Source: Azophilus sp965199705 (GTDB taxonomy: Bacteria > Pseudomonadota > Gammaproteobacteria > Pseudomonadales > Azotimanducaceae). Taken from it: DNA of 64,000 nucleotides. The notes under the pieces are model-generated. The model had not been told where the DNA came from, searched no databases, and saw only the letters and a program-made list of their open reading frames with translations. A program made the translations under genes and the position numbers. Positions 46,706-55,263 of this stretch are shown in pieces. Location: positions 1,674,001-1,738,000 of the forward strand of contig OZ241359.1 in assembly GCA_965199705.1 (NCBI GenBank). Reading direction: 5' to 3'. How positions within the stretch are numbered: the first letter of the stretch is position 1; each line of letters starts with the position of its first letter.

Positions 46706-48043
46706 TCAGGCTTCCTCCTCCCTTCCCGCTTTGGCATCGCCGCCGTCTTGGCGCGCCCTAACAGAATTCTCGATCTTGTCGAGATTGCTCCGGATCGAGC
46801 CAATCTGCTTGAGGATTGCTGGCAGTGTCGAGGTGCCTGCAGTACTGACATCGATACCTGTGACCTTAGAGTTTGCCTGAGCCAGCGCTTTGAGGGCGGC
46901 CTCCTCATTCTTCTGCCCTTTGTCTAGTTCGATGGCTGTTTCGCAGGCATCAATCAGCGTTGTGATTCTATCGTCATTCGTGTCTTCGTCACGCAACGCC
47001 TCAATGATCGGTGTGTAGTCTTTGCTGCCGACGTCATCATCAATGTCAATGGCGAAGTCATCGTCATCTGTGGGATCGTCATCGCCGCTGACAGGCAGTT
47101 CCAGCCGTTCTTCGAGGATTTCCAGCACTTTGGGAGCGAGCTTGTCGAAAGCGGGATTGAAGCGGTAGACGCGCCCACCGATTTGGTCGCGATTCTCATA
47201 TATCGACCAAGCAATCGCACGACTGGCGTTCTGAAGATTGACATCCTTCTTGGCGATAGCTTTCGGAAGGTCGCGAAAAATCTGCTGCCCATCTTGAAGC
47301 AAGTCATACTCCCCTGGTTTTCTGATCCACTCGCTCAAGTACAGATCCGCCTCATCGAGCGCTAGCAGGACGTTTTCGATGTCAGGCTTGCTGCGGTGTA
47401 GGCGGTCGGCCACCGCCTTGGCGGATCGGCCTTTTCCGACTTGGCGGCGGATCAGTCGAGCGTCCCCAATCCAATCATAGTCAAGCTTGGTCTGTAGTCG
47501 GGCCTGAAGATCAGCCTCGATATCATCAATCTCATCGCGTGTAACGTCAGCTGGCAGGATGGCGCACTTGACGTTTGTGAATCGCTCATCGACCGAGCCA
47601 TCTTTGTTGGTCTTGAGTTCACGCATCGCCGCGAGTCGTCGGTTGCCGTTTACTACGACGCCCGTATTCGTGATGAGGATCGTCCCGTGCTGCCCGTCTT
47701 TCTCTAGCACCTCAATGATCGGCGTCACGGACTTGGTGCGCTGCCTGGCCAACTTCGCGAGGATTTCATGCTGGCGCTGTTGCGCGGTCGTGAGTTCCTG
47801 CCCCTTCTCAAAGTGATCTTTCGCTAGGCCTCCACGTGCGATTTCAGTTTGCTGTGCGCTAAAGGTTCGGCAGCTTTCCATCCTGTAAACGGGTACGTCT
47901 ATCGGCAGAGAGATCGCTTTGGGAGTGAAGGTGCTGCTGCGGAAATCGTAAATTATTTCGCCAGTTTCCGATGAGATTTCAACGCGTTTAGCGATCAAAG
48001 CCTCACGTTCGGCACGGGGCCTCAGACTAATCCTGTAGGTCAT
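46706..48043 (-). CDS. ParB/Srx-domain protein of the defence operon
   Basis: A 445-residue protein. The N-terminal half resembles the ParB/Srx fold used as DNA-binding CTPase or nuclease: VTPIIEVLEKDGQHGTILITN, then GVVVNGNRRLAAMREL with the GxRR segment. A middle part has a ParB-like helix-turn-helix (GRSAKAVADRLHRSKPDIENVLLAL), and an acidic Asp-rich linker (SGDDDPTDDDDF) precedes a coiled C-terminus. ATG at 48043 has AAGGGGG upstream; a GTG at 48061 overlapping the preceding stop is also possible. The stop abuts the helicase start. It may act as DNA-binding or CTP-switch component. Confidence 0.75.
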   Translation of the reverse strand: MTYRISLRPRAEREALIAKRVEISSETGEIIYDFRSSTFTPKAISLPIDVPVYRMESCRTFSAQQTEIARGGLAKDHFEKGQELTTAQQRQHEILAKLARQRTKSVTPIIEVLEKDGQHGTILITNTGVVVNGNRRLAAMRELKTNKDGSVDERFTNVKCAILPADVTRDEIDDIEADLQARLQTKLDYDWIGDARLIRRQVGKGRSAKAVADRLHRSKPDIENVLLALDEADLYLSEWIRKPGEYDLLQDGQQIFRDLPKAIAKKDVNLQNASRAIAWSIYENRDQIGGRVYRFNPAFDKLAPKVLEILEERLELPVSGDDDPTDDDDFAIDIDDDVGSKDYTPIIEALRDEDTNDDRITTLIDACETAIELDKGQKNEEAALKALAQANSKVTGIDVSTAGTSTLPAILKQIGSIRSNLDKIENSVRARQDGGDAKAGREEEA

Positions 48044-48057
48044 GACAATCCCCCTTC

Positions 48058-48522
48058 TCACTCAAATGCGACAACGAGCATCGGTACGGTAATAACACGA
48101 TTTAAGAGCTTCAGCTCCCTTATGACGCGCTCGGCATTGGCAACGTTGTCTCCAATGATTCGGGCGGATTCTTTTGTTGGTAATGCAAGCGCCGCTACTT
48201 CAATACGCTCACTTTGAAAGAGGTATTGAAGCTTCAACAGATCATAAGGCGCGCGGCTGATGTTTCCTGTCTGTAGCTGAACCGCGAGAGATTCCCGCAT
48301 GGCTAAAACGCTTAAGCCGTGCGCCTGATTAAGATTGACATTAAGCGCCCATCCTTCATGCAAGAGCTCGCGCTCAACGTGCTTTCGGATATTTGGTGTG
48401 CAGCGCGGTTCGATCTTGACGGCTGGCGCTTCGAAAACACCCCTTAGCCACTCCTTCAGATCTCGTCGCTGCCATTCCGACCCCGCACTGTGATGATCTT
48501 CATAAGTGTAGGCGAGCTTCAT
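48058..48522 (-). CDS. BglII/BstYI-like restriction endonuclease-fold protein, possibly inactive
   Basis: A 154-residue protein. The second half (LAVQLQTGNISRAPYDLLKLQYLF, IEVAALALPTKESARIIGDNVANAERVIREL, VPMLVVAFE) matches from memory the core of BglII/BstYI-type endonucleases. In BglII the catalytic residues are D84, E93 and Q95; here the E93 position is Gln (VQLQTG) and I see no clear Asp where D84 should lie. It sits seven bases after the methyltransferase gene, as a restriction partner would, but may serve as a recognition subunit. Shorter than BglII (223 residues). Confidence 0.6.
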   Translation of the reverse strand: MKLAYTYEDHHSAGSEWQRRDLKEWLRGVFEAPAVKIEPRCTPNIRKHVERELLHEGWALNVNLNQAHGLSVLAMRESLAVQLQTGNISRAPYDLLKLQYLFQSERIEVAALALPTKESARIIGDNVANAERVIRELKLLNRVITVPMLVVAFE

Positions 48523-48529
48523 CCAACAC

Positions 48530-49420
48530 CTATGCTCTCGAATCGTAAACAGGCTTGTTCATCGGGCGAGTTCTCAGAGTGCCAGCTCGAAACTGGTGTA
48601 TCCGGTCCCAAGCAATACTGATGTAGTCTCTATCGAAATCGCAGCCGTAGGCATGGCGGCCATGCTTAAGCGCCGCAATCGCAGAAGAGCCAACGCCGAG
48701 ATGCGGGTCGAGAACATTTTCGCCTTCATTTGTCAACGCCAGTACCAAGCGCTCCACCAATCCGATAGGAAATTGACACGGATGCTCGGTCTTTTCTACG
48801 TGATTTGATTTAACGTTGGGAATGTCCCACACATCAGAGGGATTCTTGCCAAGGGGATTGCCAGAAAGCTCACCCTTGTTTGGACCCTTGAAGTACTTCT
48901 TGTTGGGGTATTTTGAAGGGACACGAACTGGATCAAGATTAAACGTGTAGTTCTCTGATTTGCTGAACCAAAGAATGGTCTCGTGCCGACCGGAGAACCG
49001 TTTCCGGCAATGCAAGCCGTGACCAAAAGTCCAGACAATACGATTGCGGAGTTGCAGGCCGTGGTTCTTGAAAAGCGGGTAAAGCAGGATGTCCAAGGGG
49101 ATGATTTCGCCGCTGTCAACATGGTTGCCCACCTGCCAGCAGATTGAGCCGTTCGGATGAAGAAGACGCACCGCTTCCGCGATGCATGCGGCCTGATCCT
49201 CCACGTATTTCTCTTGAGAGGTGTGCCTCTCGTAAGCCTTTCCAAGGTTGTATGGCGGAGAAGTGACTATAAGGCCCATGGATTCATCCGGCAGCCGGCG
49301 CATGAATTTGAGATTGTCTTCGCAGACGATCTTTGCCTTCGCATCCCTCCCCAAGCGCTTGACTGTACATCCATCGTCACTGTCGGATTGGCGAAGAGCG
49401 AGGGCTTGCTTTTGGGCCAT
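48530..49420 (-). CDS. site-specific DNA methyltransferase, beta class
   Basis: A 296-residue DNA methyltransferase. Catalytic motif IV TSPPYNLGK lies near residues 53-61 and the S-adenosylmethionine motif I (DPHLGVGSS) near residue 240, so the order is IV then I, the beta class. SPPY allows either N4-cytosine or N6-adenine methylation. It is the first gene of the minus-strand operon and should protect host DNA, as in type II restriction-modification. It is followed at seven bases by a BglII-like gene. The recognition sequence cannot be predicted. Confidence 0.9.
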   Translation of the reverse strand: MAQKQALALRQSDSDDGCTVKRLGRDAKAKIVCEDNLKFMRRLPDESMGLIVTSPPYNLGKAYERHTSQEKYVEDQAACIAEAVRLLHPNGSICWQVGNHVDSGEIIPLDILLYPLFKNHGLQLRNRIVWTFGHGLHCRKRFSGRHETILWFSKSENYTFNLDPVRVPSKYPNKKYFKGPNKGELSGNPLGKNPSDVWDIPNVKSNHVEKTEHPCQFPIGLVERLVLALTNEGENVLDPHLGVGSSAIAALKHGRHAYGCDFDRDYISIAWDRIHQFRAGTLRTRPMNKPVYDSRA

Positions 49421-49863
49421 GGTCGATGTCTCAGACTAGAACGGACGTAAAGTAATCGTGTTTGCAGTTGGGTATGATCAGAGACTCGTAGGTCAGCCGT
49501 TTATCGATGATTCCCTTAAGGAGTCTTTGAGTAGATCCCGATCGCTCAGTGCTTCACTGGCCGGAGTCGGAAATGGCGTTGCCGTGGAACGGACATTCTC
49601 AGCGCCAAGAAAGAAGTCCCCTGTTTTTGGCACCGTGAAGCGCCCTTCGGGAGTACGTGTCGAGCGCGCTAGCCGTACGCCTCAATGCGTGGAGCCTGCC
49701 ACACGGCTTCGGCGCGCCTTGCCAGCCCACTCGCCAGACTCTTCTGATCTTCCGGGACTTGATCAGAGTTTCCTTAAGGACTTTCATGATCTGCTCGGCG
49801 GTTTCCATCTGCCGCAGATTGTGCCTTTCAGCATACTCGCCGTCCTCCGATTCTGCCAGAGGC
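49421..49863. other. upstream region of the defence operon
   Basis: About 440 bases between the methyltransferase start and the truncated yciI copy. It must hold the operon promoter. No controller protein gene or convincing controller box is found. The part at 49735-49850 can be read as an unconserved continuation of the broken yciI frame (about residues 42-125) but matches nothing I know. Confidence 0.4.
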
Positions 49864-49979
49864 CCGGCGACTGCGACCTGATCCATCACGCTTTCGATGT
49901 ACGCCAGATGACGGTCGAGGTAGCGCTTGCGCAACGCGGCGGCGTTGGCGCCATCGTGGCAGAGAACCAGCCAGGTCAC
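49855..49979 (-). pseudogene. 5' fragment of a second yciI gene
   Basis: From a GTG at 49979 the first 40 codons encode the YciI N-terminus (TWLVLCHDGANAAALRKRY). After about codon 42 the frame leaves the family (GEYAERHN instead of GEFTGSCFIYH) and is unconserved. The gene has lost its 3' half, evidently at the edge of the accessory island. The 112 bases at 49864-49975 are identical to the intact yciI at 41358-41469. Confidence 0.75.
49864..49975 (+). repeat. 112-bp direct repeat, right copy
   Basis: Identical to 41358-41469 and in the same orientation. It defines the right boundary of the 8.4-kb accessory island. Confidence 0.85.
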
Positions 49980-50204
49980 CGGCGCCTCAAGCCGTACCGG
50001 CTGCCGGCCGCAGCTTGCCGATTCGCAGCCCCTGCCAGGCAGCCCGGAGAAGCTGTCGAACAGGCTGATGTAAAGTGTCTTTCAATGGATTGCCTTGGGC
50101 ATCGGGTTGCTGCCCGGATTGCGAACTGCGCATGTCGGGCTGGATTGTCGCACAGGTGTTCGAGGCTCCCATAATCGCAGGGAAACAGCAGCTCAGGAGG
50201 ATTC

Positions 50205-51386
50205 ATGAATCGGTTGATCGCAAGCGTTGGCAAGTCGGCACTGGTTGCAAGTTGCAGCGCGGGAGGAGTCGCAGACCGCCTCCTCAAGCCGTTGTGTCTT
50301 GGCCTGATCCTGGCCTCGCAGGGTGTCGCGGCGGATGCGCCGGACACAGGCGTCAGCGGTGTCTATGAGGTGATGGTCGGCGTGGCGGATGCAGCGCCTG
50401 CGCTGGAGTATTTCGCGCAATTCGGCTATGCGAAGGTCGCCGAGGCCAGGGTAACGGCGGCGCAGGCGCAGGCGCTCTATGGCGTTGATTCAGCCCTGCA
50501 CAGCATCCGCTTGCAGAACGGTGTGGTCGATGCGCATGGATTGTTGCGCCTGTTGCAGTGGGCAGAGCCAGCAGGCCCCGGGGTCGGCTTTGCGCCGCCG
50601 GAGACGGTGGGCCTGCGAATGGCGGTGATGCGCACTCGGGATATTGTTCGGTTGGCTGATGTCTTTGCTGATCTGCGCGATGGCGCCGGTGAACCCTGGC
50701 TGCTGGCTGGCCCTGTCTTTGACGATATCCACGACGCGACCGAAGGCGAGCCGAGTATCGTCAATCGTCGCGCGGGGGTTCGGGAAATGGCGGTTTATGG
50801 CCGCTTTTTCAATCATGTGTTCTTCCAGCGCTACGGCTATACGATTCCCGGCTATGGCGTCATCGGCGATCACGCACCGCTCGGCACGAGCGAATTCACC
50901 CATCATGATTTCATCGTCGCCGGCGACCTCGCCGAAGTCACCGACTACTATCAGTCCGTGTTCGGCTTGACGCCGGAAAACGACCCCGTCATCGACGGCG
51001 CCTGGCAAGTGGGGCCGAGAGTCGTGTTTCAGATGGGGCCAGGGCGTTCGCACTGGTATCGCGGCTTCGTTTCACCCAATGACATCAGCGGCAAGCTCAA
51101 GTTCTTCTCCCTTGAAGGCTTGCATCAGGCCGACGATCGGTCGGCTCGGCAGCGGCCGGGTGAACTGGGCATCACCCTGCATTCCCTGTGGACGCCCCGG
51201 CTGGCGCAGGTGCATCAACTGGCAGTGGCGGCGGGGCTGGAACCCACGGTCATGCAGCGTAACGAATTCGACGAGCGGAGTTTTGTCTTGCGCGGGCCGG
51301 ACGGCGCCAGCTGGCAGATCATTCAGCGTGAGCGCTCGGTCTGGCAGCCGGTAACCGAGTTTCAGCGCTTGGATGTGGACAATTGA
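50205..51386 (+). CDS. exported VOC/glyoxalase-fold protein
   Basis: A 393-residue protein beginning with an atypically long signal region (hydrophobic stretch LLKPLCLGLILASQGVAADA, about residues 25-45). The rest contains repeated beta-alpha-beta-beta-beta modules of the vicinal oxygen chelate fold (VYEVMVGVADAAPALEYF, then EFTHHDFIVAGDLAEVTDYY and FVLRGPDGASWQIIQRE). Metal ligands cannot be fixed with certainty. Enzyme type is unknown (glyoxalase, dioxygenase or bleomycin-resistance-like). AGGAGG lies just before the ATG. The gene stands alone beside tRNA-Ser. Confidence 0.75.
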   Translation: MNRLIASVGKSALVASCSAGGVADRLLKPLCLGLILASQGVAADAPDTGVSGVYEVMVGVADAAPALEYFAQFGYAKVAEARVTAAQAQALYGVDSALHSIRLQNGVVDAHGLLRLLQWAEPAGPGVGFAPPETVGLRMAVMRTRDIVRLADVFADLRDGAGEPWLLAGPVFDDIHDATEGEPSIVNRRAGVREMAVYGRFFNHVFFQRYGYTIPGYGVIGDHAPLGTSEFTHHDFIVAGDLAEVTDYYQSVFGLTPENDPVIDGAWQVGPRVVFQMGPGRSHWYRGFVSPNDISGKLKFFSLEGLHQADDRSARQRPGELGITLHSLWTPRLAQVHQLAVAAGLEPTVMQRNEFDERSFVLRGPDGASWQIIQRERSVWQPVTEFQRLDVDN

Positions 51387-51395
51387 AGCTGGCGC

Positions 51396-51479
51396 GGAGA
51401 GGGAGGGATTCGAACCCTCGATGAGTTGCCCCATACTCCCTTAGCAGGGGAGCGCCTTCAGCCGCTCGGCCACCTCTCC
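51396..51479 (-). tRNA. tRNA-Ser, anticodon GCU
   Basis: Read on the minus strand: acceptor GGAGAGG/CCTCTCC, anticodon loop CTGCTAA (anticodon GCT), long variable arm (GGAGTATGGGGCAACTC region) and T-loop TTCGAAT, with discriminator G. The CCA end is not encoded directly after the discriminator (CGCC follows), so it must be added after transcription, unlike the other tRNAs in this window. Confidence 0.92.
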
Positions 51480-51581
51480 GGTCGGTCGCCCGGCCATGCC
51501 GGACCTTGCGCCGTCAGTATAGCCCGGATACGGCGCCAGGGGCCGTGACGATCGCGTTGGATTTTGTCCTTCTGCGTGTGT

Positions 51582-52700
51582 TCACGGGCCTTCAGCCAAG
51601 CCAGCCATTGGCAGGTCCGCTGCCTGTGTCTGATTCAGAAATACACTCACGGTATGCCACTCGCCCGAAAAGAGGATGCGGTCCTGCTTTTTGGCAATCT
51701 GGTAGTCATACATGGGGTCGTAGTAGTCGCGCAGCAGGGATTCGATCCAGGCCTCGTGGCAGCCGTTGCGAAACGCCTGTGCGAGCGCTTTGCCGATGGC
51801 GTGATGGCGTTGCGCGCCCAGACGCTTGCGGATCAGACCAAGGGCGTTTTCAAGGCGCGTCTGCAAGGCTTCCGCCGTGGCGCCCTCTGTCAGGGGCGCA
51901 TCGACATAGGTCCGCCGGATGCGGGCGACGCGGTTCGCAAGCGAGTCTTCAAGCACCACCACCGGGGCCTGCTGCATGCGCGCGTGCCAGGCGAGCGGCA
52001 GGGCGAGCCGGCCGATGGTGCGGCTCTCGTCCTCCAGCACCAGCAGATCGTGCTTGTGTTGCAGATAGCGCACAGCCAGAGCATTCTCGAAGGTCGCTGG
52101 CGTCGGCTGCGGCTCCGGCAGGGCGCCGAAGGTGGAACCCCTGTGCTTGGCGAGTTGCTCCAGATCCAGGGCCTGGGCCAGGGTTGCCAGCAGGTCGGTC
52201 TTGCCGACGCCGGTTCGTCCGCCAAGGATCAGCCAGCGGCTGGGTTGGCGGGTTTCGAGTGATGCATCCGGGCGCTGCTGAACACCATCCAGCACGGTCA
52301 GGCATAGCTGGCGCAACTGCTTGTAGCCACCGGGCACGCTTGGCAACGAGAAGCCGGCGTCAGCAAGCCAGCCGCGCACGGTGGCAGAGCGCAATCCGCC
52401 GCGCCAGCAACAGAGCCAGGCGTCGGGATGCTGTTCAGCAAACGCGCGCCAGCGGCGAAGGCGGCGTTGCCGGGTTGCGCCCGAGACCAGTTCATGGCCT
52501 CGGCGCACGGCCGCATCTCGGCCCTGCTGCTTGTACAGGGTTCCCACTTCGGCTCGCTCCGTATCGCTCAGGAGTGGCAGGTTGACAGCAGCGGGCAGGG
52601 CGCCACGGGCGAACTCGGCAGGCGCCCTCAGGTCTATCAGGGGCGTGTCGTCGATCAGCAGGGCTTCGAGCCTGCAATTATAACTGGTATGTGCCTGCAT
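51582..52700 (-). CDS. mnmH: tRNA 2-selenouridine synthase
   Basis: A 372-residue MnmH (SelU/YbbB), which replaces sulfur by selenium at the wobble 2-thiouridine of several tRNAs using selenophosphate. The N-terminal rhodanese domain starts LIDLRAPAEFARGALP and has the catalytic Cys in WLCCWRGGLRSATV (about residue 97). The C-terminal domain has a P-loop GGRTGVGKTDLL near residue 150. The ATG at 52700 is chosen because it gives the length of the E. coli protein (364 residues); the 40 residues upstream lie in the inverted-repeat element and look non-coding. It fits the tRNA-Sec gene in the same window. Confidence 0.92.
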   Translation of the reverse strand: MQAHTSYNCRLEALLIDDTPLIDLRAPAEFARGALPAAVNLPLLSDTERAEVGTLYKQQGRDAAVRRGHELVSGATRQRRLRRWRAFAEQHPDAWLCCWRGGLRSATVRGWLADAGFSLPSVPGGYKQLRQLCLTVLDGVQQRPDASLETRQPSRWLILGGRTGVGKTDLLATLAQALDLEQLAKHRGSTFGALPEPQPTPATFENALAVRYLQHKHDLLVLEDESRTIGRLALPLAWHARMQQAPVVVLEDSLANRVARIRRTYVDAPLTEGATAEALQTRLENALGLIRKRLGAQRHHAIGKALAQAFRNGCHEAWIESLLRDYYDPMYDYQIAKKQDRILFSGEWHTVSVFLNQTQAADLPMAGLAEGP

Positions 52701-52708
52701 CGAAGCGG

Positions 52709-52875
52709 CCAGGAGCCTGCGCCGTAGGAAGTCGCAAAAGCGAAAATTTGATTTCGCCGCCCCTTTGGACGGGCGATTGAGGAGAATATCTGGCCATGTT
52801 TGACAAAATCGAACGTTCAAAGGGGCGAGTGAAAGCGGATTTGCAGCCGTGAATTCCTGCGGCGCAGGCTCCTGG
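52709..52875. mobile_element. MITE-like element with 22-bp terminal inverted repeats
   Basis: A 167-bp non-coding segment framed by CCAGGAGCCTGCGCCGTAGG and its inverted copy; the 22-base ends match at 21 positions. Further inverted pairs lie inside (CGCCCCTTTGGACG against CGTTCAAAGGGGCG), so the whole unit can fold into a long imperfect hairpin. It has no gene, which fits a miniature inverted-repeat element mobilised by a transposase elsewhere. No target duplication is evident. It lies between the mnmH start and the lipoprotein stop and may contain the mnmH promoter. Confidence 0.65.
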
Positions 52876-52881
52876 GAGAGA

Positions 52882-54528
52882 TCAGGGCGCCTGTTCGACG
52901 ACCGGTTCTTCGGCCAGGAACAAGTCCAGATGGTCTTCGAGAATGTTCAGCACCCGTGTTGCGTCTGTCGCCCTTGCCTGTTGCAGGGCCATTTGCTGCA
53001 GGCGCACTGCCTGGTCGAAGTCGCCGGTAGCGGCAAAGGTGGCGGCCCAGGTGTCGAGAAACTCAGGCGTCTGGCGGGCTTCGGTGTCTGCTTCCATCAG
53101 GCTGCTCATGATGCGGTTGGCGAAGCGAGCGCGGCGCAAGCGTTCCAGATCGGATACCGCCAGGGTCCAGGCCACTTCGTTGACCACATCGGCATCCCTG
53201 GGCGCTGTCAGAGCAGCCTTGCGGTACCAGCGATAGGCCCGGCCAAGGTTTTGTCGCGTGCCGATGCCGCGCGCATGGAGGTTACCAAGCAACAGCATCG
53301 CCTGAGCGTCTTTCCGTTCTTTCGCCAGCTGTTCCAGCCAGCCGATCAGTCGTGGGTCGGCAGTCGAGTGGTCGGCGCCATGCATCTGCATGAGAAAGCG
53401 GGCATAGGCAATTTGCGCCCTGTCATCACCGAGCGCGGCAGAGCGCCGGAAGTAGTCTCCGGCGAGCGCCCGATCCTGCGCCACCTTCCGCCCGGCATTG
53501 CTCAGATGCGCCAGATACAGCAGGGCCCGGGCGTGCTCCTGCCCGGCTGCCCGTCGCAGGAGCGACAAGCCCTCGGCATCCTGATTTTCGCCAAAGGCGG
53601 CCTCCAGATACATGGCTGCGAGCTCATACATGGCCTCGGCGTTGCCGAGTTCAATGGCCGCGAGATAGTTGTCCCGAGCGCTGGCCAGGGATTCCTGCTG
53701 CGCGTCCGGGTCGGCGGTGGCGGCTTGCGACCAATACAGCCGCCCAAGCAGCCGGCTGGCCACCGAGTTGTCGGTTTGCGCCGCAGCTCGCAGCCAGTTC
53801 CTGGCATCCTCCGTTCTCCCTCGCGCCCAGGCCAGCTCGCCCATCGTCGTCTGCGCAGCGGAATCGCCGCTTCTGGCCAGATGTGCAATGAAGGCGATGG
53901 GAGAGAATTGCTGGTCCGCGTCCAGTTGATTGCGCGCCTCAAGGTAGAGATGAGAGAGATCGAAGTGAAGCGTTCGGGTGGCGCCACTTGCTGATTGACC
54001 GGTCAGCATCAACAGCGCCGGATGCTCGGCATCGATCAGGTAGATGTGGCCGTGCGGCTGTGCATCGCTGGCCAGCAGATAGCTGAAGCCTTCCGCCGGC
54101 GTAGTGGCCAGAAACGGATTGGCCCGACTGCCGCTGCGTCCGGCGCGGGTCGCTGCCTGGATTGCGCCTGCCCATGCGCGGTGGTGGGCAGCGGTTTCCG
54201 GGGTGTCCAGATGCTCGTAGAAGCGTTGCAGCAGCAGATGGCCAGTGAGGCTGGCTTCATGCAAGTCGAGGATGGCGCTACCGATCGCACCGAGTTTCAG
54301 CGGCTCGTGCTCGTACAGGGCAAGCCCCTGACGCTCCAGCTCGATCAAGCGTTCGAGACGGGCTTTCAGGTCGGGACTGGACAGCAGCGCCTGGCGCAGC
54401 CTTGTCGGCGACAAGCCGGCATCGTTGACCAGCCCGGCGCGCGTTGCGTCCACACCTGAAATCGACTGGCAGCCGTACATGACCAGCGTCAGCAACAGCG
54501 TCAGCAGCAGGGGCGGTGGCCGGAGCAT
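52882..54528 (-). CDS. Sel1/TPR-repeat lipoprotein
   Basis: A 548-residue lipoprotein: signal peptide [18 protein letters not shown] with the lipid-acceptor Cys at about residue 20. From about residue 220 there are repeated helical pairs of the Sel1/TPR type ([86 protein letters not shown]). Such proteins are scaffolds for protein-protein contacts in the envelope. It lies divergent from msrA with 50 bases between. No specific partner can be named. Confidence 0.85.
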   Translation of the reverse strand: MLRPPPLLLTLLLTLVMYGCQSISGVDATRAGLVNDAGLSPTRLRQALLSSPDLKARLERLIELERQGLALYEHEPLKLGAIGSAILDLHEASLTGHLLLQRFYEHLDTPETAAHHRAWAGAIQAATRAGRSGSRANPFLATTPAEGFSYLLASDAQPHGHIYLIDAEHPALLMLTGQSASGATRTLHFDLSHLYLEARNQLDADQQFSPIAFIAHLARSGDSAAQTTMGELAWARGRTEDARNWLRAAAQTDNSVASRLLGRLYWSQAATADPDAQQESLASARDNYLAAIELGNAEAMYELAAMYLEAAFGENQDAEGLSLLRRAAGQEHARALLYLAHLSNAGRKVAQDRALAGDYFRRSAALGDDRAQIAYARFLMQMHGADHSTADPRLIGWLEQLAKERKDAQAMLLLGNLHARGIGTRQNLGRAYRWYRKAALTAPRDADVVNEVAWTLAVSDLERLRRARFANRIMSSLMEADTEARQTPEFLDTWAATFAATGDFDQAVRLQQMALQQARATDATRVLNILEDHLDLFLAEEPVVEQAP

Positions 54529-54578
54529 ACCGTGGATTATACCGGTATGATGCGCGCTGGCGGCAATGGAGGACTGGC

Positions 54579-55211
54579 GTGGCCTACACGAACAAGCTGC
54601 GGTTGCCCGATGCGGCGCAAGCGCTACCGGGCCGTGCAGAGCGCATGCCGGTTGCTGATGCGCACTTCGTCAACGGCGCGCCACTGACTGCCCCCTTTGC
54701 CGAAGGCGCCCGGCAGATTATTTGCGGCATGGGCTGTTTCTGGGGCGCAGAACGGCTTTTCTGGCAGACCCCCGGCGTGCTCAGCACGGCAGTCGGCTAC
54801 GCGGGCGGCCACACGCCCAACCCGACCTACGAGGAAGTCTGCTCCGGTCGCACTGGCCACTCAGAAGTGGTGCTGGTGGTGCATGATCCGGCAAGGGTGA
54901 CATTGGAGCAGTTGCTGCACGTGTTCTGGGAGGGTCACGACCCCACCCAGGGCATGCGCCAGGGCAATGATGTCGGCACCCAGTATCGTTCCGCGCTCTA
55001 TCTGGCGGACGCTGCCGGGATGCAGGCGGCCGAGGCTTCCCGCCGCCGTTATCAGGCGGCGCTCGACCAGGCCGGCTTCGGGGCAATCACCACCGAAGTG
55101 CGCCTGGCGCCAGAGTTTTACTATGCCGAGCCCTATCATCAGCAGTATCTGGCCAAGGCGCCGAATGGCTACTGCGGTCTTGGCGGCACAGGCGTGCAGT
55201 ACTCGGGGTAA
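54579..55211 (+). CDS. msrA: peptide methionine sulfoxide reductase A
   Basis: A 210-residue MsrA, which reduces methionine-S-sulfoxide using thioredoxin. The catalytic Cys lies in [18 protein letters not shown] (about residue 51), followed by [24 protein letters not shown] and the resolving-Cys region [11 protein letters not shown] near the end. The start is a GTG at 54579 with GGAGG six bases upstream; an earlier in-frame codon at 54516 would fall inside the divergent gene. Length is close to the E. coli protein (212 residues). Confidence 0.93.
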   Translation: MAYTNKLRLPDAAQALPGRAERMPVADAHFVNGAPLTAPFAEGARQIICGMGCFWGAERLFWQTPGVLSTAVGYAGGHTPNPTYEEVCSGRTGHSEVVLVVHDPARVTLEQLLHVFWEGHDPTQGMRQGNDVGTQYRSALYLADAAGMQAAEASRRRYQAALDQAGFGAITTEVRLAPEFYYAEPYHQQYLAKAPNGYCGLGGTGVQYSG

Positions 55212-55263
55212 CGGGTTCGGCGGGCCGCGGCCCCTGGTGCATTGCCCGGCGCAGTATCTCCGG

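Noticed and set aside
49440..49500. Possible controller-protein box upstream of the methyltransferase
   Set aside because: Short GACT/GGTC words are present but no paired boxes with normal spacing and no controller gene in the operon.
52701..52820. 40-residue N-terminal extension of MnmH
   Set aside because: It is encoded inside the inverted-repeat element and is not part of the conserved protein.
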